This document shows positions 27,289 through 36,066 of a DNA stretch of 64,000 nt, one piece after another. Origin of the DNA: an uncultured Burkholderiaceae bacterium (GTDB lineage Bacteria > Pseudomonadota > Gammaproteobacteria > Burkholderiales > Burkholderiaceae_F); NCBI GenBank assembly GCA_944390675.1, contig CALXQR010000001.1:124001-188000 (forward strand). Direction: 5' to 3'. Numbering within the stretch: position 1 is the stretch's first letter; every line of letters starts with the position of its first letter. The notes under the pieces were generated by a model, which searched no databases, was not told where the DNA came from, and was given only the letters and a program-made list of their open reading frames with translations. The translations under genes were made by a program, and so were the position numbers.

Positions 27289-27672
27289 ATGACCTGGTAC
27301 ACCGATCCTTTACTCAAAAATTGCCGCCACATCCTCATTGAAGACATTCAAAAAGAAATGATGATCGGCGCATATGAACACGAAAAAAAATCTGCGCAGC
27401 CAGTCATTATCAATGTGGAATTGTTCGTACTCACTCACGCAGAAGGTGATCAACTGCAAAACGCCTATAACTACGATGAAGTTATCCGCACCATTGATCG
27501 GGTTCTGGCGGGCGGGCACATTTGCCTTCAAGAAACTCTCGTTGAAAGAGTTGCCGATGAGTTATTGAGAAATTCTTTGGTGAAGGCCGTCTTGGTTAAA
27601 AGTCAAAAGACTCGCGCTTATGAGCGCGTGAAAAGCGCAGGCGTAGAGATTTTTAAGGTTCAACATGACTGA
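27289..27672 (+). CDS. folB: Dihydroneopterin aldolase
   Basis: Folate-pathway enzyme converting dihydroneopterin to 6-hydroxymethyl-dihydropterin. 127 aa, slightly long because of a 10-residue N-terminal lead ([10 protein letters not shown]). Family features: the substrate Glu region [27 protein letters not shown] and the catalytic Lys near [14 protein letters not shown], ending in GVEIFKV. It starts one base after the cca stop and overlaps ttcA by 8 bases, so it is in the same operon. Confidence 0.88.
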   Translation: MTWYTDPLLKNCRHILIEDIQKEMMIGAYEHEKKSAQPVIINVELFVLTHAEGDQLQNAYNYDEVIRTIDRVLAGGHICLQETLVERVADELLRNSLVKAVLVKSQKTRAYERVKSAGVEIFKVQHD

Positions 27673-28567
27673 TAAGATCATTCCCATCGTTGCGGCGGAA
27701 CCAAACGCACAAGTTTTACAAGAAATAAACGAAAAGTCGGCCAGTGAAGACAAGCCGAAAAAATCCGTTGCGGAAAAAAAGAATGAAAAACGGATTATGA
27801 GACTGGCAGGCAAAGCCATCGCAGAATTCGGCATGATCGAAGGTGGCGACAAAGTCATGGTCTGTATGTCCGGCGGCAAAGACAGCTATGTTTTGCTGGA
27901 TGTTTTAATGAAGCTGCAAAAACGCGCTCCGGTTCCCTTTGAACTGATTGCTCTTAACGTTGACCAACATTTGCCCAATTTTCCCAAAGACGTTATTCCG
28001 AACTATCTGAAAAAACTCGGTGTCCCCTACCACATTGAGGATCAGGATACTTGGTCTATTGTTCAGCGCGTCATTCCTGAAGGCAAAAATGTCTGCTCTG
28101 CCTGCTCCCGACTTCGCAGAGGCATTATCTATCGCGTAGCTAAAGAATTAGGGGTTACCAAAATCGCCCTTGGCCATCACATGGATGACATTGTCAGCAC
28201 ATTACTTCTAAACATGTTTTACGGAGGCAGACTCAAAGGCATGCCGCCCATCCTCCGAAGCGATGACGGAAAAAATGTCATCATTCGACCGCTTGCATAT
28301 GTTCGCGAATACGAAATTGAGCGTTGGGTGAAATACCGCGACTATCCCATTATTTCGAAGGACATTTGTCGAAAAATCGAAAACAAAAAGCGCGCGGAAA
28401 TAAAAGCCCTTTTGCGTGAGTGGGATCAAAAATATGACAGCCGTGTCTACAACATCATGATGAGCATGACACGAGTGGCGCCTTCGCACCTAATGGATAA
28501 ATCAATTTACGATTTTCAGGCTCTTATTCCGGACGCTTTGCGGGAAAAAGAATCTGAAGACTTCTAG
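27665..28567 (+). CDS. ttcA: tRNA 2-thiocytidine(32) synthetase TtcA
   Basis: Iron-sulfur PP-loop enzyme making 2-thiocytidine at tRNA position 32. 300 aa. The ATP PP-loop is [16 protein letters not shown] (near residue 62), the Fe-S cysteines include [10 protein letters not shown] (CxxC near 140) and [20 protein letters not shown] is the family signature. The first 35 residues are acidic/lysine-rich and unconserved. Overlaps folB by 8 bases; its TAG shares the bases CTAG (28564-28567) with the stop of the convergent rsmI gene. Confidence 0.94.
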   Translation: MTDKIIPIVAAEPNAQVLQEINEKSASEDKPKKSVAEKKNEKRIMRLAGKAIAEFGMIEGGDKVMVCMSGGKDSYVLLDVLMKLQKRAPVPFELIALNVDQHLPNFPKDVIPNYLKKLGVPYHIEDQDTWSIVQRVIPEGKNVCSACSRLRRGIIYRVAKELGVTKIALGHHMDDIVSTLLLNMFYGGRLKGMPPILRSDDGKNVIIRPLAYVREYEIERWVKYRDYPIISKDICRKIENKKRAEIKALLREWDQKYDSRVYNIMMSMTRVAPSHLMDKSIYDFQALIPDALREKESEDF

Positions 28568-29472
28568 CCGTTTTGCTTTTCAGACAAAATCCAGCGGTAA
28601 ACATCTTCACGATTTGCGCCAATAATCTTTGCAGCGGCAGCGGCCGCTTTTGATGCCGGCATCGCATTGCAAAGTGCGCGAATCCATTGTTGATCTTTGT
28701 CGCTTAAATTGAACGCTTCCTCTCCGGGATCCTGATCAACCAAAATAACGTACTCGCCCCTCGGCTCATGTGACTGAGACCATGAGGCAAGCTCTTCGGC
28801 ATTAAGAACTGTGAATGTTTCGAACTTTTTTGTTAATTCACGAGCGACCACAATGCGTCGATCGGACCGAGCGAGCTCTGCCAAATCATTAAGCACATCT
28901 TTGATGCGGTGAGGCGCCTCATACAAAACAAAGCTTTCTTTTCGCCCCAACAATTCACAAAGAGCTTGTCTTCTCGCCTTAGCCTGCGGCGGTAAAAAAC
29001 CGAAGAAATGAAAGCCTGCGGGTTCAAGACCTGCCGCCGAAAGAGCCGTAATCACTGCGCTTGCCCCAGGAATCGGCATGACACGGAAACCTTGCTTAAG
29101 TACTTCACGGACAACACGTGCCCCCGGATCAGAAACAGCTGGCGTGCCAGCATCAGTCACCAATGCAACTTTTTCGCCCTTTTGCAATCGTTCAATTATC
29201 ATATGGGACTGAGCAATTTCGTTGTGTTCCCGAACACTTACCGTTGGAACAGAAATAGAAAACCGCTCCAATAGTTTTTTGGTCTCGCGGGTGTCTTCCG
29301 CAGCAATAACATCAGCGCGGGCGAGCACCCACAATGCTCTAAGTGTAATATCTGCAGCGTTCCCGATCGGCAGTCCCACTATGTAAAGAGTTGATTCGGG
29401 AAGTGTTTGTGACTCGAGACCAGCCATTTGCATCAGCAATTGTTCTGACCATTGATTAGATATGGATTGCAT
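28564..29472 (-). CDS. rsmI: 16S rRNA (cytidine-1402 2'-O)-methyltransferase
   Basis: SAM-dependent TP-methylase family enzyme (302 aa) that 2'-O-methylates C1402 in the decoding centre. Signatures in order: [34 protein letters not shown] (SVREHNE), [14 protein letters not shown] and [17 protein letters not shown], then FHFFGFLP and APHRI. The C-terminal 50 residues match the usual short helical extension. Divergent from the lpoA-type gene with the first codons overlapping by 11 bases, the arrangement known from rsmI-lpoA loci of proteobacteria. Confidence 0.95.
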   Translation of the reverse strand: MQSISNQWSEQLLMQMAGLESQTLPESTLYIVGLPIGNAADITLRALWVLARADVIAAEDTRETKKLLERFSISVPTVSVREHNEIAQSHMIIERLQKGEKVALVTDAGTPAVSDPGARVVREVLKQGFRVMPIPGASAVITALSAAGLEPAGFHFFGFLPPQAKARRQALCELLGRKESFVLYEAPHRIKDVLNDLAELARSDRRIVVARELTKKFETFTVLNAEELASWSQSHEPRGEYVILVDQDPGEEAFNLSDKDQQWIRALCNAMPASKAAAAAAKIIGANREDVYRWILSEKQNG

Positions 29473-30742
29473 CGTGAATACTCGACAATTTGTTCATTTC
29501 CTTTGCTTGGCTATTTTAGCGAGCTTTGCTTCATTGGGTTCCGCGCAGCAAGCGGACTCATTCAACGCATCCGATCAGAGCGCTCTTAGAAGTACCGCAA
29601 CAGCAGCAAGCAAAACAAAAATCGCCGTCCTTATGCCCAACGCAGACAACCCGTTAAATGTTTTCGCTCAAGCGATTGTTAAAGGTATTCGAGCCGAAAA
29701 CAAACAATTGTCCACGCCACATGAAATTATTTTATTGCCTAGAAAAATCGGGCAAAGTACGCTCTCTCACCTTCAGGATGCGTCATTAATGGGGGCCTCC
29801 GTTGCCATCGGTCCTATCACGCGCGACGATGTCAATGAAATTTCTGAGCTTCCCTTCCTTCCACTGCCGGTTGTTTCGTTAAACCTGCCGGAAGATGATG
29901 TGAAATCACCAGAATTGCTCATGAACTTTTCTTTGTCCCTTGAGGAGGAAGCCAAACAAGTTGCCTCCATGGCCATCCAATCACTAGCAAAAGAGAATAA
30001 GGATTCTTTAAATATTGTTCTCTTTGAAGGCGCATCCCCGATTAATCAACGTGTCGCCAATACCTTTGAGCAAGCTCTTGCGGAAGAATCCATTTCCATC
30101 ACACGCATTCCTATCACAAAAGAATTGCTGACTTTGCCCAAGCTATACGAAGTGAAAAATTTCAGTTCACTGACACTGGGAACTAAATCACTCCCTGATA
30201 CGGCAGAAGGCTATGAAAATGCCAAACAGTACAACGAGAATTTGACGCAAAGCTTCAGCAAGCTTGGCTCATCTTCATACAGCGCTGTATTTTTGGTGAC
30301 TGACGCCCGAACAGCCGCATTGATTAAACCGCGTTTGCCCAGAGACACCCGTGTTTGGGGCACCAGCATGATTAATCCGGGCAATCCCGAACAAAGTGTC
30401 ATCGCTTCTTTGGCTTTTGACTTACAAAACACGGGATTTGTGGATGCACCGCTTATCCTTCGCTACAACAATCAAGACTTTAAAGCGAGCTTTGGTGAAA
30501 CACCTCCCAATTCCTTGATCGCCAGGCGTCTTTTTGCTTTTGGCGTGGATGCTTATCGTTTAGCACGCCTTTGGATGAGGTGGCAACCGGAAATCACCAT
30601 GGCCGGCACGACAGGTTCACTCAGTTTCAAGAAAAGCGTGAGTGCCAATGTTTCCCGCATTGCGCAGCCTGCTGTTTTTTATCACGGTCAAATTGAAACA
30701 ATGTCTGCCGATCGCCTAGCTCATCTTGCACCACGGCCTTAA
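29462..30742 (+). CDS. Penicillin-binding protein activator (LppC/LpoA family)
   Basis: Periplasmic-binding-protein-like lipoprotein family that stimulates PBP1A in E. coli (LpoA). 426 aa. The N-terminus has an export signal (hydrophobic stretch about 9-28). The lipobox is not clear: LCLAILASFASLGSAQQ ends like a signal peptidase I site, so it may be soluble rather than lipid-anchored. Only the C-terminal PBP-fold domain of LpoA is present (KIAVLMPNADNPLNVFAQAI; IGPITRDDV; FGVDAYRLARLWM), without the N-terminal TPR region. ATG at 29462 is used; GTG at 29474 is an alternative. Synteny with rsmI supports the assignment. Confidence 0.82.
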   Translation: MDCIVNTRQFVHFLCLAILASFASLGSAQQADSFNASDQSALRSTATAASKTKIAVLMPNADNPLNVFAQAIVKGIRAENKQLSTPHEIILLPRKIGQSTLSHLQDASLMGASVAIGPITRDDVNEISELPFLPLPVVSLNLPEDDVKSPELLMNFSLSLEEEAKQVASMAIQSLAKENKDSLNIVLFEGASPINQRVANTFEQALAEESISITRIPITKELLTLPKLYEVKNFSSLTLGTKSLPDTAEGYENAKQYNENLTQSFSKLGSSSYSAVFLVTDARTAALIKPRLPRDTRVWGTSMINPGNPEQSVIASLAFDLQNTGFVDAPLILRYNNQDFKASFGETPPNSLIARRLFAFGVDAYRLARLWMRWQPEITMAGTTGSLSFKKSVSANVSRIAQPAVFYHGQIETMSADRLAHLAPRP

Positions 30743-30750
30743 AAATAAGT

Positions 30751-32580
30751 ATGACAACGTTTTTAACACTTCAAAATGCAGAGCTAGCCTTTGGTGATCA
30801 GCCCCTTTTGGATCACGCCGATCTCACTATCGTCGACGGTGAAAGAATCGGCGTGATTGGCCGTAACGGCACTGGGAAAAGTTCTTTACTCAAGGTCGTC
30901 GCTGGGCAGGACAAACTCGATGACGGTTCCCGAACCGTAATGGATGGGCTTGTTATCGCCTATGTTGAACAGGAACCATTCTTGCCGCCGGCTCAAAATA
31001 TCCTTGAGTCGCTCATCGAACGCGGCAAATTCAACGATGTTGCCGATGAACAAGAGAAGTGGAAAAAAATTGCCCGCTTGGAGGAGTACCTGCATCGATT
31101 TGGTCTCAAATCCGATCAAGCGCTCCAAGGTACTTCGGGCGGCGAGAAAAAACGAGCCGCTCTTGCCTTGGCTTTTGCCATCCAAAGTGACTTGTTATTG
31201 CTTGACGAGCCAACAAACCATCTGGATATTGACGGCATTCTCATTTTGGAAGAACTCATAAAAAATGAGTACCGAAATTCCAAATCTCTCATGGTCATCA
31301 CCCATGACCGTGCCTTTTTGGATTCTGTCAGCACCCGAATCGTTGAACTTGACCGAGGGATACTGAGAAGCTATCCGGGTAATTTTGATAGCTACGAAAG
31401 CAGAAAAGAACAAGAACTCATCGCTGAAGATATCGCCAGAAGAAAGTTTGACAAATTCTGGACTCAAGAAGAGGTCTGGATTCGTAAAGGCATTGAGGCC
31501 AGAAGAACTCGCAATGAGGGACGTGTCAGACGACTGGAGCGGCTGCGCGAAGAGCGCGCCGCGCGCCGGGATCGACTGGGTCAGATCAACCTAAACATTG
31601 ATGCCGGAATGAAGAGCGGCAAGATCGTGGCCGAATTGGAAAACGTCAGTTTGTCCTTCGGTGACAAAACGATCGTTAAAAACTTAAATTTCAGACTGCT
31701 GCGAGGCGATCGGTTAGGGTTGGTCGGACACAATGGTGTGGGCAAAAGCACGTTAATTTCGCTCATTCTGGGGAAACGCGAGCCCGATAGCGGAACCGTA
31801 AAATTGGGCACCAATTTGCAAATCGCCTATTTTGATCAACTTCGCGCCCAACTTGATCCTAATAAAACCGTTGCAGAAACGATTTCGCCGGGCAGTGAAT
31901 GGATTGAAATCGGCGGCAGCAAAAAACACGTCATGGCCTATTTGGGAGATTTTCTCTTCCCGCCCAGACGCGCCAATGTTCCGGTATCCAATCTCTCGGG
32001 CGGCGAACGTAACCGTCTTCTTTTAGCCAGACTCTTTGCCCTGCCGGCAAATTTATTGGTTTTAGACGAACCCACCAACGATTTGGATATTGATTCACTG
32101 GAATTGCTTGAACAAACTCTTCAGACCTATCCGGGCACCTTGATTCTTGTGAGCCACGACAGACGTTTTTTGGACAATGTCGTCACCGAAGTGCTTGCGC
32201 CTGAAGGAAAGGGGCTGTGGAGAGAATACGTCGGCGGCTATTCTGATTGGCAGCATTACAAACCCAAAGAAGAACCAATTGAGAAAAAAGAAGAGCCGGA
32301 CGCAAAACCTGTTTCTAGAAAACCACGGCAAACAAAAATCAAATTAACCTACAAAGAGAATAAAGAACTCGAATCTTTGCCCGAACAATTGATGCAGTTA
32401 GAAGCACAACGTGACGCGCTGCTAGCAGCAATGAGCGCCCCCGACTACTACACAACCCACAGCGCTCAGGAAATTAAAGAGCAAAACGAAACTGTCCAGC
32501 AGCTAGAAGAACAAATTAATCTGGGATATCAACGCTGGGAAGAATTAGAAGAGAAAAAGACACTCGTTGAAAGCCTCTAA
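30751..32580 (+). CDS. uup: ABC-F ATPase, Uup-type
   Basis: Soluble protein of 609 aa with two ABC ATPase domains joined by a long arginine-rich linker (about 215-285) and a C-terminal coiled coil (about 515-605), the layout of Uup. Walker A: GRNGTGKSSLL and GHNGVGKSTLI. Signatures: GTSGGEKKRAALA and LSGGERNRLLLA. Walker B: LLLLDEPTNHLDI and LLVLDEPTNDLDI. ABC-F proteins act on ribosomes or, for Uup, influence DNA-linked processes such as transposon precise excision and branched DNA. Starts 8 bases after the lpoA-type gene. An insertion sequence lies downstream. Confidence 0.93.
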   Translation: MTTFLTLQNAELAFGDQPLLDHADLTIVDGERIGVIGRNGTGKSSLLKVVAGQDKLDDGSRTVMDGLVIAYVEQEPFLPPAQNILESLIERGKFNDVADEQEKWKKIARLEEYLHRFGLKSDQALQGTSGGEKKRAALALAFAIQSDLLLLDEPTNHLDIDGILILEELIKNEYRNSKSLMVITHDRAFLDSVSTRIVELDRGILRSYPGNFDSYESRKEQELIAEDIARRKFDKFWTQEEVWIRKGIEARRTRNEGRVRRLERLREERAARRDRLGQINLNIDAGMKSGKIVAELENVSLSFGDKTIVKNLNFRLLRGDRLGLVGHNGVGKSTLISLILGKREPDSGTVKLGTNLQIAYFDQLRAQLDPNKTVAETISPGSEWIEIGGSKKHVMAYLGDFLFPPRRANVPVSNLSGGERNRLLLARLFALPANLLVLDEPTNDLDIDSLELLEQTLQTYPGTLILVSHDRRFLDNVVTEVLAPEGKGLWREYVGGYSDWQHYKPKEEPIEKKEEPDAKPVSRKPRQTKIKLTYKENKELESLPEQLMQLEAQRDALLAAMSAPDYYTTHSAQEIKEQNETVQQLEEQINLGYQRWEELEEKKTLVESL

Positions 32581-32737
32581 ATAAGAACCTTTATCATTTA
32601 TATAAACTATCAACTTCCCATTTTTAATAGTCCATAACTATCGACTTGCTAGTTTTTATCACTCGTGTCCAAATCGAACTTTAAAAATGCAGCTAAATTC
32701 TGTTCGTCTCCGGTAGGGAAATAACGGGCAGCAAAAT

Positions 32738-32790
32738 GGCGGTTTTCTTTGTAGATTTTAAGTTACCACACCAAAAATCAAGAAACCGCC
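32738..32790 (+). promoter_or_regulatory. Stem-loop directly before the transposase start
   Basis: GGCGGTTT (32738-32745) pairs with AAACCGCC (32783-32790), extended by CTT/AAG after a one-base bulge, giving about 11 bp. The 3' arm ends exactly at the GTG start codon of the transposase. In IS10/IS50/IS231-type elements such hairpins block translation of read-through transcripts from outside; that function here is inferred. Confidence 0.6.
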
Positions 32791-34002
32791 GTGGACTCTC
32801 ATTTTAACGAATCTGCCAATCAAAATGCTCCCATTAGCTTCTTCGCGCAGCTTTTAAAGTACCTTCCTAAGGACTGGATAGTTCAAGAAGATAAGCGGAT
32901 CAGTCCAAAGTGCAACGCTCGTAAATTTTCCTTATGGGACCAAATCGTATCTTTGCTGTTCTGTCATCTGGCAGGCTGCGATTCATTAAGAGAAATAGAA
33001 GACGGCTTGATTTCTGCTGTTGGCAAGCTTCAGCATTTAGCAGCTAAAGCCATGGGGCGAACGACGCTAGCTTATGCCAATGAACACCGGTCTCACGAAA
33101 CGGTACAAAAACTTTATTTCCGCCTATTGCAGACTTATAAAAACCCTTTTAGAGGTCATTTGGATCAAGACTATTTACATCCGGTCTATGCACTGGATTC
33201 GACAACCATTTCTGTCTGCTTAAGTCGGTTTCGTTGGGCTCATTACCGTCGAGCTAAAGGTGGCTTTAAATTGCACACTATTCTGGACGAAGACATTCAG
33301 CTGCCGGTTGTTATGAACATGACTGACGGGAAAAGAGCCGATGTCAAAGAAGCAAAGGCGGCTATTGAGGCCTTGGGAAATAAAGAAATTACTGTTGTCA
33401 TGGACAGGGGCTACAACGACTATGCCCTTTTTATTTGGTTAACCAGACGAGGGACTAAGTTTGTTACACGAATCAAAGAAAATGCCAAGACGACTCGATT
33501 AAAAGACGACGTCATTGAAGAAACAGACACATATGGGGATTATGGTTTTCGTTTCACACTAGAACAGGCAAAAGCCGTCTGTGGAGATACTCGTTTCAGA
33601 CTGGTGCAATGGTACGACTCAGATAATGATCGTTGGTTTGAATTTTTAAGTAATGATTTTGATTTAACAGCTCAACAGATAGCTGATTTGTATCGTAAAC
33701 GTTGGCAAATCGAATTATTTTTCAAGAAACTCAAACAGAATCTAAAGATCAAAAGCTTTATCGGAACGTCAGAACATGCGGTGATGACTCAGATATAGAC
33801 AGCAGCCGTGGCCACCTTGTTAATCGAGATATTACGGCGTATTGCGCGGTATCGCTGGAGTTTTTCCAGATTGCTGAAGTTTGTGAGGTTAAATCTTTTG
33901 ACGTACAAAAAATTGGATGTCTGGATTAATCGTCCGGATTTGCGAGTTCATAAACAATCTCCACCCAAAACACAGCAACAAATGGCGCTTAATTTTGATT
34001 GA
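32791..34002 (+). pseudogene. IS4-family DDE transposase, interrupted by an in-frame amber codon
   Basis: The frame runs 403 codons from GTG with one TAG at 33796-33798. Residues 1-75 resemble the DUF4372 N-terminal domain. The RNase-H-fold catalytic core follows: first Asp in YALDSTTISVCLSRF, second Asp in VVMDRGYNDYALFIWL, Glu in the Y-(2)-R-(3)-E-(6)-K type motif YRKRWQIELFFKKLKQNLK. All three acidic residues lie before the stop. The remaining 67 codons after TAG (beginning TAAVATLLIEILRR) continue the family C-terminus. IS4-type proteins commonly have Trp at this place (QIWTA), so a TGG to TAG change is likely. A truncated 335-aa product would lack the C-terminal helices. Confidence 0.85.
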
Positions 34003-34190
34003 AAATGATTGGGAGGGCTTACTTTTAAGGCTATCTCTGGGAAGCCCTGTGTTTATTGAAATGACCTCCCAAGAATTATCCTATGCACATTTTCGATTTA
34101 GACAGCACTGACATTAAGTACTAATTGGGCACTAAATATTGCTTCGCTCTAAAATATGCGGGTTAACTGTTTTATCCATTGAGGTAAATT

Positions 34191-36032
34191 GTGGCTCCTG
34201 ATTCCACTGAAACCCGTTTTCAGGCTCTTTGCCAACTCAAAACTTTGGACCAGTTCGTTCCGGCTCGAGCAAAAATTGCTCCGCACACAGAAGCACTGCG
34301 TCAATTTGATCGTCGCTCCAATTCATGGGAAAGAATTTCCTACCGCGATCTTGATGAACGTATTCAGCAGTGGCGAAAAGCTTTTTGCAAACTGGGCCTT
34401 CAGCGCGGAGATCGAGTCGCCATTTTGCTGCCTAATGGCGTTGATGCCATCTGCTGCGATCAAGCTGTTTTAGCCAACGGCTGCGTACCTGTGCCACTTC
34501 ATGCCATTGATACCGCGGGTTCCAGTGCTTTTATTATCGCTGACAGCCAAGCATCGGTTCTTGTTACCAATCGTCAAAGCCGCTGGGATGCCATTTACTT
34601 GACTCACACGGTCATGCCGAATTTGCGACATGTCATTTTTACAGAAGAGTCTTCACCAGAATCCAGACAAGATGGCGTCCAACAGTGGGATTTGGAATCG
34701 TGGTTAGCCACCGGACACGGAGTAACTGAATTACCCGCGGCACCAAATGAGGAAGATTTGGCTGCCATTGTCTACACCTCCGGCACAACAGGCCGCCCCA
34801 AAGGCGTGATGCTGACACATAAAAATGTGGTGAGCAACGTTATCAACACACTCAAAACCGTTTCCCCCAGACCGGGCGACGTCTTTTTGTCATTTTTGCC
34901 GCTGTCTCACACTTTTGAGCGAATGGCGGGCTACTATCTTGCGCTCGGCATGGGCTGCACAATTGTTTTTACCCGTTCGATTCAGCAGTTAGCCGAAGAC
35001 TTCCGAATTGTTCGTCCGAATGTCATTATTTCGGTCCCTCGCATTTACGAACGTATTTATGCGAAAGTGCAAAACAAACTTGCCAGAGAGTCTAAGTTTG
35101 TTCGTTTCCTGTTTAGCTGGGCTGTTGAAGTTGGCTGGAGACGTTTTTGCCGAAAATATGGACTGCCGATCACCGAAGAAAGTTTCGCATTCCTTGATCC
35201 GATTGTCTGGCCAATTCTCGAACGCCTTGTCTCAAAGACTCTTTTGAATCAATTCGGCGGACAGCTTCGTATCGCTATCAGCGGCGGAGCCGCGTTAAAT
35301 TCAAAAGTCGCCAAGGCTTTTTGCGGTTTGGGCCTGCCAATCATTCAAGGGTACGGGATGACGGAATCAAGCCCCATCATTGCGGGCAATTCTCTTTCTT
35401 ATAACCATCCGAGTACTGTCGGCAAGCCGCTTCCTCAAACGCAAGTTCGCTTAGGCGAAGATAACGAAATTCAAGTCAGTTCCCCCTCTGTCATGAAGGG
35501 TTACTGGAATCGCCCTCAAGCCACTCGCGAAGCCTTCACCGAAGACGGCTGGTTAAAGACGGGGGATGTCGGAGAATTCGATTCGGAAGGCTTTTTGAGA
35601 ATTGTCGGCCGAATTAAAGAAATTATTGTCACAAGCACGGGGGAAAAAGTTCCACCAGCAGATCTCGAACTGGCTATTGAAATTGATCCCCTTTTCGAAC
35701 AGGCCTATGTGATTGGCGAAAACCGTCCCTTCATTTCAACTATTGTTGTTTTAAACAAAGAAGAGTGGCGTAAGTTAGCCGAAACACTCGACTTGGATCC
35801 GAACGATCCCGAAAGCTTAATGGCGACAGTTACGCGAAATGCCATCTTGAAACGAATTAAGTCTGCCGTCAAAGACTTTCCTCAATATGCGCTGCCGCGC
35901 AATGTGCATATGACATTAGAACCTTGGACGATTGAAAACGGACTGCTTACGCCGACTTTAAAATTAAAACGTAAAGTTTTGGCAGAAAAATTTGCTCCGC
36001 AAATTCAAGCACTTTATGCCGGCCACCGCTAA
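34191..36032 (+). CDS. AMP-dependent long-chain acyl-CoA synthetase
   Basis: ANL-superfamily adenylate-forming enzyme of 613 aa, FadD15/long-chain fatty-acid-CoA-ligase type. Motifs: AIVYTSGTTGRPKGVMLTHKNV (P-loop, here cited in part), FLPLSHTFERMAGYY, QGYGMTESSPI (A5), LKTGDVGEFDSEGFLRIVGRIKEII (A7-A8, in part) and the C-terminal domain with TPTLKLKRK carrying the adenylation Lys region. Start is GTG at 34191 with GAGG eight bases upstream. It likely activates fatty acids for lipid synthesis or turnover. The IS element ends 86 bases upstream. The radical SAM gene follows after 34 bases and is probably cotranscribed. Confidence 0.9.
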   Translation: MAPDSTETRFQALCQLKTLDQFVPARAKIAPHTEALRQFDRRSNSWERISYRDLDERIQQWRKAFCKLGLQRGDRVAILLPNGVDAICCDQAVLANGCVPVPLHAIDTAGSSAFIIADSQASVLVTNRQSRWDAIYLTHTVMPNLRHVIFTEESSPESRQDGVQQWDLESWLATGHGVTELPAAPNEEDLAAIVYTSGTTGRPKGVMLTHKNVVSNVINTLKTVSPRPGDVFLSFLPLSHTFERMAGYYLALGMGCTIVFTRSIQQLAEDFRIVRPNVIISVPRIYERIYAKVQNKLARESKFVRFLFSWAVEVGWRRFCRKYGLPITEESFAFLDPIVWPILERLVSKTLLNQFGGQLRIAISGGAALNSKVAKAFCGLGLPIIQGYGMTESSPIIAGNSLSYNHPSTVGKPLPQTQVRLGEDNEIQVSSPSVMKGYWNRPQATREAFTEDGWLKTGDVGEFDSEGFLRIVGRIKEIIVTSTGEKVPPADLELAIEIDPLFEQAYVIGENRPFISTIVVLNKEEWRKLAETLDLDPNDPESLMATVTRNAILKRIKSAVKDFPQYALPRNVHMTLEPWTIENGLLTPTLKLKRKVLAEKFAPQIQALYAGHR

Positions 36033-36066
36033 AATATCGGCTTTCCTATTGGATATGAAGTAAATC

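Larger units (their letters stand above)
32665..34105 (+). mobile_element. IS4-family insertion sequence, about 1.44 kb
   Basis: Terminal inverted repeats are readable: left TGTCCAAATCGAA (32666-32678) and right TTCGATTTAGACA (34092-34104), whose reverse complement TGTCTAAATCGAA matches 12 of 13. A CACT occurs just outside both ends (32660-32663 and 34106-34109), compatible with a short target duplication, although IS boundaries within one or two bases are uncertain. One transposase reading frame lies inside, interrupted by an amber codon. The 3' part (34008-34077) holds nested inverted repeats (TTGGGAGG/CCTCCCAA and AGGGCTT/AAGCCCT). The element lies between uup and the acyl-CoA ligase gene. 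Confidence 0.82.

Noticed and set aside
32604-32661. Two imperfect copies of AACTATC(A/G)ACTT... before the IS
   Set aside because: Short, AT-rich, only two copies; no evidence of a functional direct repeat or attachment site.
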